This document shows, in pieces, positions 20,961 to 33,664 of a stretch of 64,000 bases of DNA. The position numbers and the translations under genes were made by a program. Where the stretch lies: the NCBI GenBank assembly GCA_038049695.1, contig CP142457.1, forward strand, positions 25,186,501 to 25,250,500, in the 5' to 3' direction. The notes under the pieces were generated by a model. That model was not told the origin of the DNA and made no database searches. It saw only the letters and a list, made by a program, of their open reading frames with translations. The stretch's first letter is position 1, and every line of letters starts with the position of its first letter. This stretch comes from Cinnamomum chago. Its lineage: Eukaryota > Streptophyta > Magnoliopsida > Laurales > Lauraceae.

Positions 20961-23682
20961 TAATGTATTAATTAGTAAACATAAACGTGCTTTTCTCTTT
21001 TGGGCGCTTTAAGGACAACAATGGAACCACACCATGAAAATACATGCAAAACAAAAAAAAAAGAAGTAATAAGAACGATGCTTTGACCACTTTTTAAATC
21101 AACAATTATGTTCCAAACATTGCCAACAACAGTGTCCCTCTAATCTAACTGGGTGTTGGGATCATGGTGGAACCAGCCGAGCAGGGGTGGCCACTGGCCA
21201 TGGGCACTCAAGTTTTTTTTCAGAAATCTTTTTGTCTTTAACATATGGTTGAGGAAAAAAACTACGAAGTAGCCCTATCAAAGAAAATCTCCAAAATCTG
21301 CCACCGATTAGGATGAAGGAAAAAGGCGGGGCATCCACTGGTGTGATCTTTTCTCCACCCACCCATTCCCTAAATCCAAACTACCTAGTCTGTAAGGGTC
21401 GGGGAAATGATCACATAGAACAAATTTGAACTGTATCATTACTGTCCCCACTCATGGATGTCCCACCTTTTCTCACGTCCAAACAACCCCTAAAAGAACC
21501 AGTATCAATGAGATGAAAAGGCAGATAAAAAGTGATGGAGCCACCTCTTTTGCCCAAGCAAGTTCAAAGAGTGGATGTAGGGTGAGACATAGAGGAGGAG
21601 AAAATACCCAAATCTAGGTCTAGATGCACGTTGTTGTAATATCTAAAGTTTCAATCTTTCTAAAAGCTCAAAGTCCGAGTTGAAATCACAAATGACCATA
21701 AGCCAGGCGGCGCATCACAGGAAAAAATCACATGACATGAACAAAAAAGCACCAAATCACATGGACGGGGAGAGAGGGAAAACCTGTAAAACTCGCTTGG
21801 GATGGACGCCTCACATGGAAATGGTTGCTGCGAAAGGGTTGTGACATCGACGGGGATGGACGTCCCCGACAGCCACGTGCCATGAAACTGAGATGGGGAT
21901 GGCTGCTGCGAGGGGGTCCAGATCTGGAGGCGCAGTTGGAGAGCTGGGTCTTCTGCATCCAAATGAGAAAATTCTTCTGCGTCCATTTGAGAAGATCTAA
22001 GGTGGGGAGGATCTAGGCCCCGGCGGAGCAGAATGAGGGGGAAGAGAAGGTGGAGTGGATTTGAGGCGGAGCAGATTCTGAGCCATCGAGGATGACAGGA
22101 GGAAGGGGGGGGGGGGGGGGGGGAGAAGAAGAGACAGATGAGATGTTCCGATCCCTTTTTCATCGAAGAAAAAACGCGTTGAGAAGTCGAAGCGGGGCGT
22201 CAGTTGAAGGTTTCGGTCTCTCCTCAGCGAAATGAAGCCCTCAATCTGCGTTTGTAAGTTATTTGCCCTAAAGGGAGCCCTATATAGCATTGAAGTGGAC
22301 CGTCGGATGGCGAGGCATAATGGACAGCCTAGATGGGACTTCGCACGGACTAGGTGAGAGTTGGTCTCACCCAATCATTTCCCATATATATATATCCCTA
22401 GTGTCGAACAAAAACGATAGGATTTTTCTATTGCTTTCCTATTGCGAGTGGTTTGATTAAGGTGGGACGGAATGTGTTGTTCACATAAATCTAATATATA
22501 AGAAAATTTAAACGGAGAGATAATAACAAGAGGGTTGAAGTTTTTTATTTTTTCTCGATTCAAGGTTTGTTGCATCCATTCGATTCGAAAAAAAAAACCG
22601 TAGTTGTATGGTAAAAGGTGATTCATAAAAATACATAAACTCATATCATTTTTTTCACACAAAGTACAAAATATGTGAGTCTTCTTATTGGGTTTGTATC
22701 TCTGAAAAGTTATGACAGTTCTAACAAACTAATATAAAATCTAAATGAATGATATTCATGGTAGAAATGCTTTTGTAGTAAAATTTTCATGTAGATGTGT
22801 TCCCTGCTAAATATTTAAGAAATGAGAAATGAGGGGAAAATCCAACTTAAGGGCTTATTCCTTGGGGGTTACTAGTGAACGCTAAAAAGCAATGGTGACA
22901 TTCTAAATCTAGGGGCAAGGTTCATACTAGTGAACACAAACCAACTAGCAATTAAATATCTCAAGTCAACTATTAATAACCCAATGTTTAAGTCTGAATA
23001 TCCTTATCAACCACATTAAATCATGATGCCTCACTGGGTGTGCAAGTTTTTTGCATATGTAGAAGGTGAAAAGAAAAGAGAAAATCTAACACATTATGAA
23101 AAATGAAACCCCGACAGGATATTTCATTAATAAATTGCACCTCTATATATTCCTTCATTTCACAAGATATATGAAATTTACATTAGGAGAAGTAAGATCG
23201 TGTTCGGAGTGCCAGACATAAGTCTTTCATTCATGATGCTTTCTTATTCCTCTCGTTCTTCCAGCAATTGTTTTGTGGCATTTGGACTTGTCAATGAACT
23301 TGTGTCGCACTAAATCAAGTATGGAGGCTCTTCAAGTGTGTGTGGATGGACTTGATCTTAAGTGCTTACATAAAATGATGCAAAGTACTTTGGCATTCTT
23401 GGACCTTCATATGGTCAGGATGTCGTAACAATATCGAGAGATTACATATGATAATAAATATAAAACAAGCATATATAGGGAATAAAAAATGTGAAAGCAT
23501 ATAGAAAATTCGAGTAGCATTTCCCCAATCATATTGCATGATTACACTCATAATAAGCCCATCAAACGTGATAATGAGAATTAAATATTCAACAACATAA
23601 CCCCATTACATATGATGAAAATTGATAGTTTAACAAAACCACACCCAAAAGCCCTTAGGCCAATATTCAATGAAACTTCCAA
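20961..23682. other. Intergenic stretch without recognised gene
   Basis: 21660-22374 is GC-richer and has overlapping Pro/Ser-rich frames on the - strand without known motifs. A pure G19 tract lies at 22105-22123. 22380-23680 is AT-rich with no readable frame. No transposon ends were established. Confidence 0.4.
22105..22123. repeat. Poly-G tract (G19)
   Basis: Nineteen consecutive G on the + strand. Such a run is unusual in plant DNA and prone to sequencing length error. Confidence 0.9.
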
Positions 23683-24838
23683 GGTAGCGTTTGGTTCGCT
23701 GGAATGGTTCTAGGCGAAAATAGAATAGGGACTAGAGTGAGTCAGGAATGGAATGAGGCAAGAATGGTCATTTTTATTCCAATGTTTGGTTTTAATGAAG
23801 ATTCAATCTAGTAATAGAATTTTGATTCCTGCTCCTGCGTTTGGTACGCTGGGATGATGCCCGGAATGGAATAAAATCTACATAAGACTGACCAAAATAC
23901 CCTTATTAGAATTTTTTATTTTTAGAGATTTTCTTATTTTAAGCTACCCAAAATATAAATTTTGTTAGAATTGAAAATTGAGAAATCAACATCATTGATT
24001 ACATATACATATGAAAAACCAACAACTTATTTAAGTTCGTTTTCATGAATTGATTTATCAAACGGTTTATATTGCTCCAAACAAGATGAAATCATTTGGG
24101 TAGGACCTTTTAAGATAGAGACAGGTGTGATATGAATGGTCAGGATAAAGTTAATGGGGCCAACTTCATTAAAGAATCTATTATGATAGACTATTAAAAT
24201 ACTATGCAAGGTTGGTGTAGAACTTCGATTGATGGTTTTCACAGCATGTTCATCAATCGAAATCCTGTAGTTATCCAAAATGAATAGAACTTAAAAGAAT
24301 CACTTGATGCTATAAACAAAACCAAATCACAAAAGCTGAAGAAATAGAGAAATCTGCATCGGTTCCACTCATTCAGCAAATACAAGAGCATGGAGGAAAA
24401 AACCCCAACACAAGCATCCTGAAGCATCACAAAATTACCATTCCAAGGAATAATAACGACATGCAGAAAGAAAAGTCTCCTTTACTTTCTCATTTTCACT
24501 AATTTCAACTATAATCGTCTCTGCATCAACTCCACAACCAACTAAAGAAAAGATAATGACAAGTAGAACTCAAGAAATAAACATCCCACTTAAACCATAA
24601 AAAAACACCCACTATTCAAGCATGGATGGAATGATCATAAAATTAAAACAATTAATTGCATGGTACTCCTAACACAACCTCCAACCAATTCATTGCACCC
24701 AAAAGAAAACCCTTTTCTTGTTGTTAGTCATAATTGCAAGTGCGCTTACGATAAGAGTAGCAAACAACAAAATGTAGATAATGTATCAAAAGACCCATCT
24801 ACATCACAGACCTCCACTTATCAAAATCGTCACAAAGT

Positions 24839-25165
24839 CTTCTTTCTCATTTTCCAAAGTAAAAAAAAAAAAAAAAGTGCAGTCATCTCATGAACACAAC
24901 CTATAGCAATCAAGGCTTTGTGGCGTTCCGCCCTTGAAAGATTTCCACAGTGCTTACGAAGTTCCTCATTGATTTTATCTCTTTTGTTTGTTATATCCAA
25001 ATCAACACCAATAGCTCTACTAAACTTCTCAGTGGCTTCATCAATCTTATTGCCTATGATCATGGCTGCTTCTCGAAATTCATCCACATTGTCGGTGCTC
25101 CTCCTCCTCTTTCCTTTCTGACTAGCTCCTTCACTATTGATGGAAGGAGTGGAGGTGTAGATGTG
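24839..25165 (-). pseudogene. Myb/SANT-like ORF1 C-terminal fragment of the PIF/Harbinger element
   Basis: The - strand frame reads SINSEGASQKGKRRRSTDNV followed by DEFREAAMIIGNKIDEATEK, IGVDLDITNKRDKINEELRK and SRAERHKALIAIGCVHEM. That is the C-terminal region of the plant Myb/SANT-like (Myb_DNA-bind_3) proteins, which include ORF1 of PIF/Harbinger transposons. In those elements ORF1 binds DNA and brings in the ORF2 transposase. An A/T-rich run (24859-24877) distorts the end, where a VFF...P-like tail would be expected. The N-terminal SANT helices were not found, so it is a fragment. Confidence 0.65.
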
Positions 25166-26885
25166 CCATAGCTGAAATAAAAAGAAAGATACATCAAACT
25201 AATAGAAAATAAGCATTATTGGGTTTGGTAGGTAAGCATATAATACATGGAAAAAAGGAACATTGGGCAAAATCCTATCACTCACTAATCTTCCTAGACT
25301 AGCATAAGATTGTTATTCTTCATCCATTTCGGAGTGGACGATTGTAACCACCTATTTGTTCATTGCCCATTTTTTAGGTCCAGACTCCAGATGCGAGGTT
25401 CTACAACGTATTTATCTGGTTTAATCATTTTTCACATTGAATCTTTTTAATATGAGATTACTCAGCTCTAACAATTTTTTACACATAAGAAACACATCCC
25501 TTCTCTTTTCAATAAAGAGATGGAAATATCCCCCAATACATGAATGGAGATAGAAGAATGAATTTTAGAATGTAAATAATTCCGATAGTCGTTTAAACAA
25601 GCAAAGCAATTTCTTCTTCTATTGTATGCCTGAATGCAATATTCATTAGAGGAATGGACAGACCCATGTTTCTGCTCATTTCAAAAGACCCATTTCATCA
25701 TGAAAAAAAAACTGGTCTTTTTGGTTTTAACCCACACAAAAGATGAAGAAACACACTGGGATAAAGCTAATATTTCTTCCAAGCATTATAACGTACATTG
25801 GTATGCGTATTTCAAGCAGATTTTTGTTTGGGTGGAGAAGAAACTAAAAAAAAAAAGAGCTATTATCTTTATAACCCATCATATAGACATCAACATATCA
25901 CATTCCAGATATGTAAACACATTCCAAATATTTGTAGAGAGACCGAGCTAAAAGAGGAATCGAATATATCATACGGTTTTGAACCCAGAAGAGATCGAGA
26001 GATTGAGAGAAAAAGAGAGGGAAAAGTGGGGAAAAACAATGGAAGAAGAAGAAGAACATTGGAGAAATTGTGTACCTGGCATCGGAGGTTTTTGCGATTT
26101 TTCGCAAGTATACGGTTGTCTCAAGTAATATAGACTATGAAAGTCCGAATATCGTTCCCACGAGGATCATTACAAGGAGAATAACAATTATCAATGAAAA
26201 TGAGTGTCAACTCAAATATAGCTAACAAATGCAAATGAAAACAAGAAACAAGATAAAAACAAGGGAAATAAAAAATGCAAACTAAAAGAAAACAAAAAAC
26301 TAGATAACAAAGAGATATAAGTAGAAATAGAAGAACTCAAGTGAGAACAAGGTTAGTAATAAGTTAGTAACAAAGTTAATGACAAAAGAAAACTAACAAG
26401 GTTAATAACAAGAACAAATGAGCAATGTTAGATAGATCAAATTAGTAATTGTGTGAAAACAACAAGTGAAAGATCAAGATAAAAAAAAAATAGAAACATC
26501 CATGGAAGTGAGCTAATAACTAGCTAGTGAGTAAGATAGGGAATGAATGGATGAAAATAAGTGTGCTAAAATAGTGTAAAACCAAAAGGGGAATAAAAAC
26601 AAACACATAGAAGGTATGAACAAATAAGTTAATGGATATGATGGTGTGGATAGAGAAATGGAGTGTGAGGATTAAAACAAGTGAATAAGTGTGTGGGAAT
26701 GTGAATACAATCAAGCTAAAGTAAGTAAAATAAGCAATAAGCAATACTAATGGATAGATTGAATCATCTAGAATCCACTAAGTACACTAATCCAACACTA
26801 ATGCTCTTTTATTTTCCTAAGCAAATACTCAAATCTAATGACAAATCAATGCTTAGATTTGGAAAATATAATTTTAAAGCTTTAA

Positions 26886-27313
26886 GAGCATTCCCACGTG
26901 GCTAGCTTAGCTTTAGTTAAATCTAAGCTATCTAAAGTGACTTTTGTTATTTAAGCTATCCTACTATTTACATGCACCTACATCAGCCTCTTTATTTTAT
27001 CTTTATTTCATTTAAATATTATTTCTTCATTATTTTATTATTATTTTTTGTAACAGTCATATTTTTTAAATGCTCACGTTTTTCAATGTTCTCTGTTTTT
27101 CTTGAGTAGACTTGCAGACAAAGGGTGAAAGAGAAAACAGGAAATCATTTTTTTAATGAATCCCGAGCTACAATGCATAGTCAAGTGTAGAGAGCCACTG
27201 TTCATCAAAGCTTTTTCAACGGATGGATAAAGAGGCTGATGTGCACTGATTTGATGTTGCTTTAGCTACTTTATAGCTAAACAGTGCATTTGAAGAGCCA
27301 CATGCGAATGCTC
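26886..27313. mobile_element. Tourist-like MITE, 428 bp, TAA target duplication
   Basis: GAGCATTCCCACGTGGCT on the left pairs with AGCCACATGCGAATGCTC on the right (15 of 18 positions by eye). It is flanked by TAA at 26883-26885 and 27314-27316. It is nested in the PIF/Harbinger-like element and has no coding capacity. Confidence 0.8.
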
Positions 27314-28972
27314 TAAGATATAAATTAACAATCTAATAGCTAAGATTTTCTTCCCTTCATAAAAGAAAAGATTCCTAATGACTATATATCAAAAGTAAGT
27401 ATAAACCATCAAAAGATATTAACTCCTAAGCATGATTTATCAAACCTAAGCATTAATAGTACGTAAAAAGAACGCTAAAAAATAAAATAAGCATGGAAGG
27501 TAGCACATTGCAATGAAGAAAAATCTATTCTAGCATGTTAAGCACATCAACAAAGAGAATTAAGAGCATAAGCAAAAGGAATAGCATTAACTTAACTTCA
27601 TCTAGAAGATCCAATCAAGGGATTAGCCACCCATTGGAGAAGACAAAGCTTTCATTATAAATCTTCAAATTTTACAAAGCTTTTCTCACTTTCTCTCTAC
27701 AAGAGCTCTCAATTAGATGAATAGCTTAAGTAAAGAGGAGGAGGCTCTCTTAGCTTGTGTATGTAATGCCTAGAGCTCCCTTCCTTATATAGAAACATTT
27801 GCTTTGCTCTATTTTAATTTCTTTCCGATGTGGGACTTCACAAGAATGAAAATCTGAACATATAAATGTGATTTCCATGTACTGGCCTAACTTTGTCATT
27901 TCTTCATCCAATTGTCTTCCAAACTTATCCTTACTCTCTTTAACTCTTGAATCTCAACTTTAATCTTCAATTAACACCTACAAAGAGAAATTAACATAAT
28001 TGAGAGTATTTTCGAACATATTTTGTATGGAGGCTATTGGAACTCATATAAATGCATATAAATGGCCATCTATAATGGAAAGATATGAGCAAAGCATGAT
28101 GGGGAAGAAATTTATTATTTTTCTACTAAAAATAGTGTTTTGCGTTCTTTTATCCTTGAAAACTCATAAAATAATGCTATGAAAATGTCTCTTTTGTGAA
28201 CTCGTCAGGAGGCAGCGTGCCCGATAGGAGAAATGGCCGACGGAGAGGAGGGATATGGAGACCGCCAAGGGCATTCGTTTCACAAAAATAGGGAGTAATC
28301 AGGAGAAGAGTTTTGATGTGATTAGAGGGAAATTTCAACTCATGGAAAAATTTTAAAGAAATGGAATGGCCATTCCTCTACATAAAGGAATGGTGATTTT
28401 GGAAGTAATGGTCTTTCCGCCGCTTTTTTGCGAACTAAACACGGTAATGCTCATTCCATTGGAATGACCATTCCATTCTGACCTTCATTACGGTGAACCA
28501 AACGCTACCCAAGTGTCTTCTGTTTACCTTGAAAAGAAAAAGGCATTTTGATGCAGAGATAGAATTATGAAGAAGAAGAAAAATCTGATGCACAAGTAAG
28601 AAAATCTTGTTAAAAAGTTCTTAAAGTGTCCACAAGAAGGTGTCTTTATAAGTCTCTTATCCTTAGGAACTTCAATGGAGTCATTGTACACAGTTTAAAC
28701 ACGTTATGGGCGATTTCTATCACTTTTGGGAAGTGGGAGTTCTAATGTTGCTCTCGTCTAAAGTCATGGGACAATGGTAAAAACAAAGTGAAAATGGGGT
28801 ACAACTTCTCCAATCCTCATGAGCCACATGTAATGGTCTTATGAGTATTCAACTCTTGCAACTACCTTTGATGTTTCACTCCCATAGGCATTCTTTCACA
28901 TGTCACTTTGATGTATCAAATAAGTACTTGAAACTCCCAAAACTACCTACCATATGCTACTAGGGAGATTCT

Positions 28973-29080
28973 ATATGCACCCCCTATTTTGCTGAGCAAA
29001 CCCACCTTTTAAAAAAAATCACTATTGCTGAAGGAATGTGGGGTGCTCAGCAAAATGGGTGGGTGCATATAGAATTTCTC
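28973..29080. mobile_element. 108-bp Mutator-type MITE with perfect 9-bp target duplication
   Basis: Left end GGGAGATTCTATATGCACCC and right end GGGTGCATATAGAATTTCTC are inverted repeats. A second inner pair (TTTTGCTGAGCA / TGCTCAGCAAAA) extends them to nearly the whole element. ATGCTACTA is repeated exactly at 28964-28972 and 29081-29089. A 9-bp duplication is the mark of Mutator-like elements. Confidence 0.85.
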
Positions 29081-29089
29081 ATGCTACTA

Positions 29090-30230
29090 TATAAAGGTCC
29101 AAGTGTCATTGTGCTACATGTCAAATTATAATATATTAAAAAAGAGGGTTTTGGGTTCAATTTTGACTCTTGGTTATAATCTTGACCGAAAGTTACATCA
29201 ACTATCTATTTTATCTCTTTATCATAGCCACTCATATCTACTCTCCACTTTTCTTTGCGTTTTTTTTTTCAAAAACTTTGTTTCTATCCAAATTCTACCA
29301 TATCCAAATTCTACCATTCCCTTTCTACTCCAATTCTCCTCAATTTTTTGTATGTAACTAGCTCTTGGATTACATAAATATATACCTATAACCTTTTTTT
29401 CTTTTGATTTATTTTTAAAAAAACTATGGATTTTTATGCATGAATATTTAAATTGCAATGTTAACCATATCTGTGCTGAGTATGAGTAAGTATGCTAGTT
29501 ATACTTGATCTAATCGCTGGTCCCTAAGTGCAAGGTCATCAATTTTGTAGTTTTACCCGATGAATCGGGATCGTATCCACAGGAAGTTATTTACTTGAAC
29601 CTTTCCTAATAAAAACTAAAACTAGCCTAAATAAAGCCTATGCACAAATTTAAAACATATACATCCAGTTCCCAATACTTAAACTCCACGCTTAGGACCA
29701 AGAAATTAAAATAGAAACACTACACCAAGCATAATCTGCCACTTTATGCAAACACGCTGTGTTGATCCATTAACAACCATTAATGCGACTCATAAATCTT
29801 ATTTATTCCATGAGAATCTCTAAGAACACATGAGCAAGAGCTTGAAAATCAAAAAATCTAAATGGACTCACCTACTACCCTAGTTACGCGAAACCAAGTC
29901 AAGAGAGCATCGTGGAATACATCATCTCTTGAATGCTTGATCAACACCAACTAGACCTAGGTGGGGGGAAGAGAGAGATAGAGTGGTGGACGTGTGGAGG
30001 AGAGATGAATATAGGGAGGGAATGTGTGAGAGAGGGGGAGATGGTATATATGGGACGTGTGGAATGGTGAGAGGAGATGGATATGGCTTCCTTTAAATAG
30101 TTTTTGAACCCTATTTGGTGAGAGATTTGTCTCCTACTTGGACTCTTCTTCTTTGGCTTGATCCCTAAGCAACAATTTTGAATTTCAAAGAGACTTGGCT
30201 TGCTTGAGCACTTTATTTTAACTAAACTTC

Positions 30231-30277
<47 letters not shown>

Positions 30278-31448
30278 TCTCTTTGTGCATTAAGAGTGTG
30301 GGACGTCCAAGGCATGTGTGGGCCCCTTGGACGTCCAATCTTCCTTGGGCTTCTATCTTAATTCTCTTCTTGATCTTCTTTCCTTCGTCTTTTTCTCCTA
30401 ATTGGATGAGGTCTCATCTTTCCATAGTTCAAATCATCTTCAAACTCCTCTTGGTTTTCTCTCCTAGTCAAACACATATCTTTCTTTAATTTGAATTTGA
30501 ATTCTTGATGTTGAGAGATTCTCAAAACTTTGTCACACAATTAAGAAAGGAGAATTCTAAAAATTCTGAAGTTTGCAAGCAACACAAGTGTGACCCCCTC
30601 CTTGGGCGTGCATAGGGATTCACTCCCCAGGATGGGGAGGTCCCTACTCCTTTTGTGTTTCTTTTCTTCTGACTCTTTTTCTCTTAATTTCTCTCAAAAT
30701 GTGGGCCCCCCTATCTGATAGTCTCATACAAAACAAAGAGAACATGCAATTAATTAATTGTGTGAGACTTATAAAAATCATGCATGGGACCCAACTAATT
30801 TCTCAATGTGTTCAATTAAATCATGATGCAAGAGATTAATGCAAGTTTGAAATTCAAAAAGTCTAATTGGTGGGATGATCTAGTGGCCCAAAACCTTAAT
30901 TTCAGGAAAAACATGCAATTGAACCAATTTTGACCTTATTTCCAGTTTTATGCACAAATGCATGAAATTATGAAATCTTATGCAATTGAATGTGAATTAA
31001 CCTAATTAAGTCCACTGATGTGCATGAAGCGATGACTTTATGCGCTAATTTTGTGGACTCATCACACTCCCCAACCAGCTTTTTGCTAGTCCCTCAGCAA
31101 AATATGCAATCTAGAGTAGAAAGCAAAACTAACCTAAGTATTGCAAATGCAACAAAATTAACTATTGCCTTCAGAACGGCATAACTTTTCATCTGGCTGT
31201 TGGATTGCTTTATACTATATACTATTGGAAAGATGTTAAAGTGTAGATTCTTTTTTTTTTTTTTTCTTGAAACTGTTAAAGTGTAGATTCTGATGGGATA
31301 ATGATCCACTTCATAATTTGTTTTAATAGTAAAATTAGGTCAAAAGATATATGCATCTTAAGCTCCAATCTCTTTCTCCTTTTGATCTTTCCATTTTTAA
31401 AGGCGATCTTTTAACTCATATGTTAAATTCCTTCATATCATATATTGG
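29090..31448. other. AT-rich stretch without gene, with a (GA)n tract
   Basis: No exon-like frames. It contains a GA microsatellite at 30236-30275, a 12-bp inverted repeat GGACGTCCAAGG (30301-30312 against 30325-30336), and plant-repeat-like text around 29515-29590 and 31040-31090. It is probably an uncharacterised dispersed repeat, but its ends were not found. Confidence 0.4.
30236..30275. repeat. (GA)n microsatellite
   Basis: About 20 uninterrupted GA units. Confidence 0.95.
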
Positions 31449-31690
31449 TTTTTTTTTTTTTAACCCAACCAAGGGGGCTGGGACCCAAGAAAGTGCTCAC
31501 AAACACAGGAGAAGACATTCCACTCAAGTGGGAAAGAAGCCCACACAAGCAGAAAGAAAGCTCACACAAGTGGGAAAGTTTGCACAAGTAAGAAGAGGTG
31601 ACGTACCTGGGATTCGAACCTCCGGGCAACCAGGTAAGAACTGACGCTCCTTACCACTCAGGTAAGGAGCCGTTCTTGCCCATGGCAATC
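31449..31690 (-). mobile_element. tRNA-derived SINE
   Basis: On the - strand there is a pol III box A-like TACCTGAGTGG (31664-31654), then a good box B GGTTCGAATCC (31620-31610), a body of about 150 bp, and a poly-A tail (T run at 31450-31461 on the + strand). No sure target duplication was found. It is too long and has the wrong fold to be a working tRNA. Confidence 0.7.
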
Positions 31691-31981
31691 TAAATGGTAT
31701 AGAACTCAAATATAAATCTTTAGTTTAATTAAATAATATTCTGATTTACAGTAAATCCCAAGCCGATGATTATGGTTCCCTTTTACTACCTTAGTTATGA
31801 TAATTCTCAGGGCAGTAGAACCCTCATCTCCCCGTGATGGGTCTATTTTCATACAATACATTTTAGGTCCAGTTTAATGGTAATTATATTTTTACTTTTA
31901 ACATGTTACATATCATATTAATAAAGAGTTAAACCCTCATCCTCACTCTCATTTGAGTCAAAATCTGCTACCAACCGCGGG

Positions 31982-32591
31982 TAGAGATGGCAAATGGGTC
32001 GGGTCGGGTCGGGTTAAACGGGTCAGACCCATTTATTAAATAGGTCAAGTACTCTTAACCCGCACTCAACCCAATTATTTTATGGATCAAATACTTATAA
32101 CCAGTACCCGAAGCGGGTCAACCCAAACCGACCCTTTATAACCCACATAGCGGTTGTAGGTAACTGCAGGTCGTGTTAACCTACATAACCCCTATCCTTC
32201 TAGTGAGTCAATCAACCCAACCATTTAACTTGATTTGACCCAAACTAACTTGTAAGCTTAACTTGAGGGTAATTTTATTTTAATAACTATTGGAGGTCCA
32301 TTACCTAGTTTTCTATTAGGCAAAATTGGGGCGAAGGTCCATTAACCATTTTTATTTCTCATGAATTGAACCAATTTGTGCAAACTCAAGCCCATTTCTG
32401 AATGCTTTAAAAAAGCCCAGTTTTATTTCAAGAATATGAGGGTTAGTTGTGGGGCACGTGGGTTAACCGGTTTGACCCTAACTCGCCCACTTATGGGTCA
32501 GAAAATTTCGACCCGGGATTGACTTGAATATTATGTGGGTCATATATGGGTCGGGTCGGTTGGCGGATTGGGTTAGGTTTGGGCAGCCCTA
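31982..32591. mobile_element. hAT-like non-autonomous element, about 610 bp
   Basis: Ends TAGAGATGGCAAATGGG and TAGGGCTGCCCAAACC (reverse complement of the right end) fit the TAGRGNTGNCAAA-type hAT terminus. The inner parts are GGGTCGGGTCGGG-rich on both sides. Flanking octamers ACCGCGGG and ACTGCCAG match at only 5 of 8, so the duplication has decayed or is absent. Confidence 0.55.
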
Positions 32592-33046
32592 ACTGCCAGT
32601 GTCTGGTTGATGACATCTTAATAATAAACAACTAAACTAATCATAAAAAGTGATTGAGTGGCGTGGGCAGCTAAACCTAACTTTGCCTTGAATCCAACTT
32701 GGATTTTGAGTCTAAATATCCATAGTTTCTCTGAACACAAAAAAGTCACTCTCAAACCGGCTCCAAATAGAGTTGGGTCGAGCTAATCACCCATTTTAAC
32801 TGCGCTATTGTCATTGAAAAATGTCACTCTGAGTGGGACTTATATTTCAGTTCTAGTTGTAATGACGCACATGACTATGATAAGATGAGTGATTTAAACA
32901 TATCACTCGGTAGAATCTGTATTCTATTGTAAATATTGTTAAGATGAGTGAAATACTTGGGCATATTCTCACTTATAGATAGAGTTATCAATTATGCCCT
33001 CTTGTGAGAGTATTAAATCCTGTAGGCCCCAAAAAGCCTGCAAAAT

Positions 33047-33091
<45 letters not shown>

Positions 33092-33198
33092 CCGAAGGAT
33101 TGGGTCTAGACATATAAAAAATAGATATCAATAACAAAGGACATGCTCTTATGAGAGCAAGGTGAGAGATGCTCCTAATAATGACAAAAGAAAAATCT
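32592..33198. other. Intergenic stretch with a poly-T run
   Basis: No gene. A run of 39 T lies at 33050-33088, possibly the tail of a - strand retroposon whose body could not be identified. Just right of it (33130-33177) is text like the 34607-34716 MITE end (TGAGAGCAAGGTGAGAGATG), probably a decayed half copy. Confidence 0.45.
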
Positions 33199-33664
33199 GT
33201 TGCCCAAAGGCATATAGTTAGGGGTGTATACAGATCGGATTGGTGTGGATTGGGCCAAATTGTCACTAATCTGTGGCTGTTAAAAACCAATTCGATCCGT
33301 GGAGGACCGGATCGGATCGGATTAATCCGTTCAATCTAATATTAAAAGAAAAATATCAAACATGTTGTAAAGAAATTCATATTTGACCCCTTAAAATTTT
33401 TTTCCTTATTTTATATTTAGACATCTTAACTTATATTTAGACCCCTTAATATTTTTTTTTATATTTAATGTCAATGGATCGGATCGGATTGGATTGAATC
33501 TGCGGATTGATGGTAAAATCCGCCACCGATCCGTTGCTAACGGATTACAAGATTTTCAATCCGTCACTAATTTGTTTACCTTCGGATCAATTAAAAGTCC
33601 GTGAATTGAATCGATTTTACAAATCAACGGATTTTTTTGTATACCCCATTACGTTGCCCAAAAG
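33199..33664. mobile_element. MITE candidate with flanking GTTGCCCAAA repeats
   Basis: GTTGCCCAAAG (33199-33209) and GTTGCCCAAAAG (33653-33664) flank a segment with inverted ends GGGGTGTATAC (33221-33231) and GTATACCCC. The interior is rich in GATCGGATTGG and its complement. The length of the flanking repeat suits a 9-11 bp target duplication, but the exact ends are uncertain. Confidence 0.5.

Larger units (their letters stand above)
23683..28509. mobile_element. PIF/Harbinger-like DNA transposon, 4.8 kb, decayed
   Basis: Inverted ends GGTAGCGTTTGGTTCGC (left) and GGTGAACCAAACGCTACC (right) bound 4,827 bp flanked by CAA (23680-23682 and 28510-28512). Subterminal parts also pair (GGAATGG...CATTCC). 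PIF/Harbinger elements make 3-bp duplications, usually TWA, so CAA is atypical. Inside lies a Myb/SANT-like ORF1 fragment, as in this superfamily. No DDE transposase was recognised. A nested MITE lies at 26886-27313, and 26110-28200 holds AT-rich repeat-like DNA with no gene. Confidence 0.75.

Noticed and set aside
21396-22381. MITE of about 1 kb with GGGAAATGAT ends
   Set aside because: The inverted match is only 10 bp and no target duplication or further pairing was found.
31600-31670. Functional tRNA gene on the - strand
   Set aside because: Box A and B are present but the cloverleaf does not close and the sequence continues into a SINE body with an A tail.
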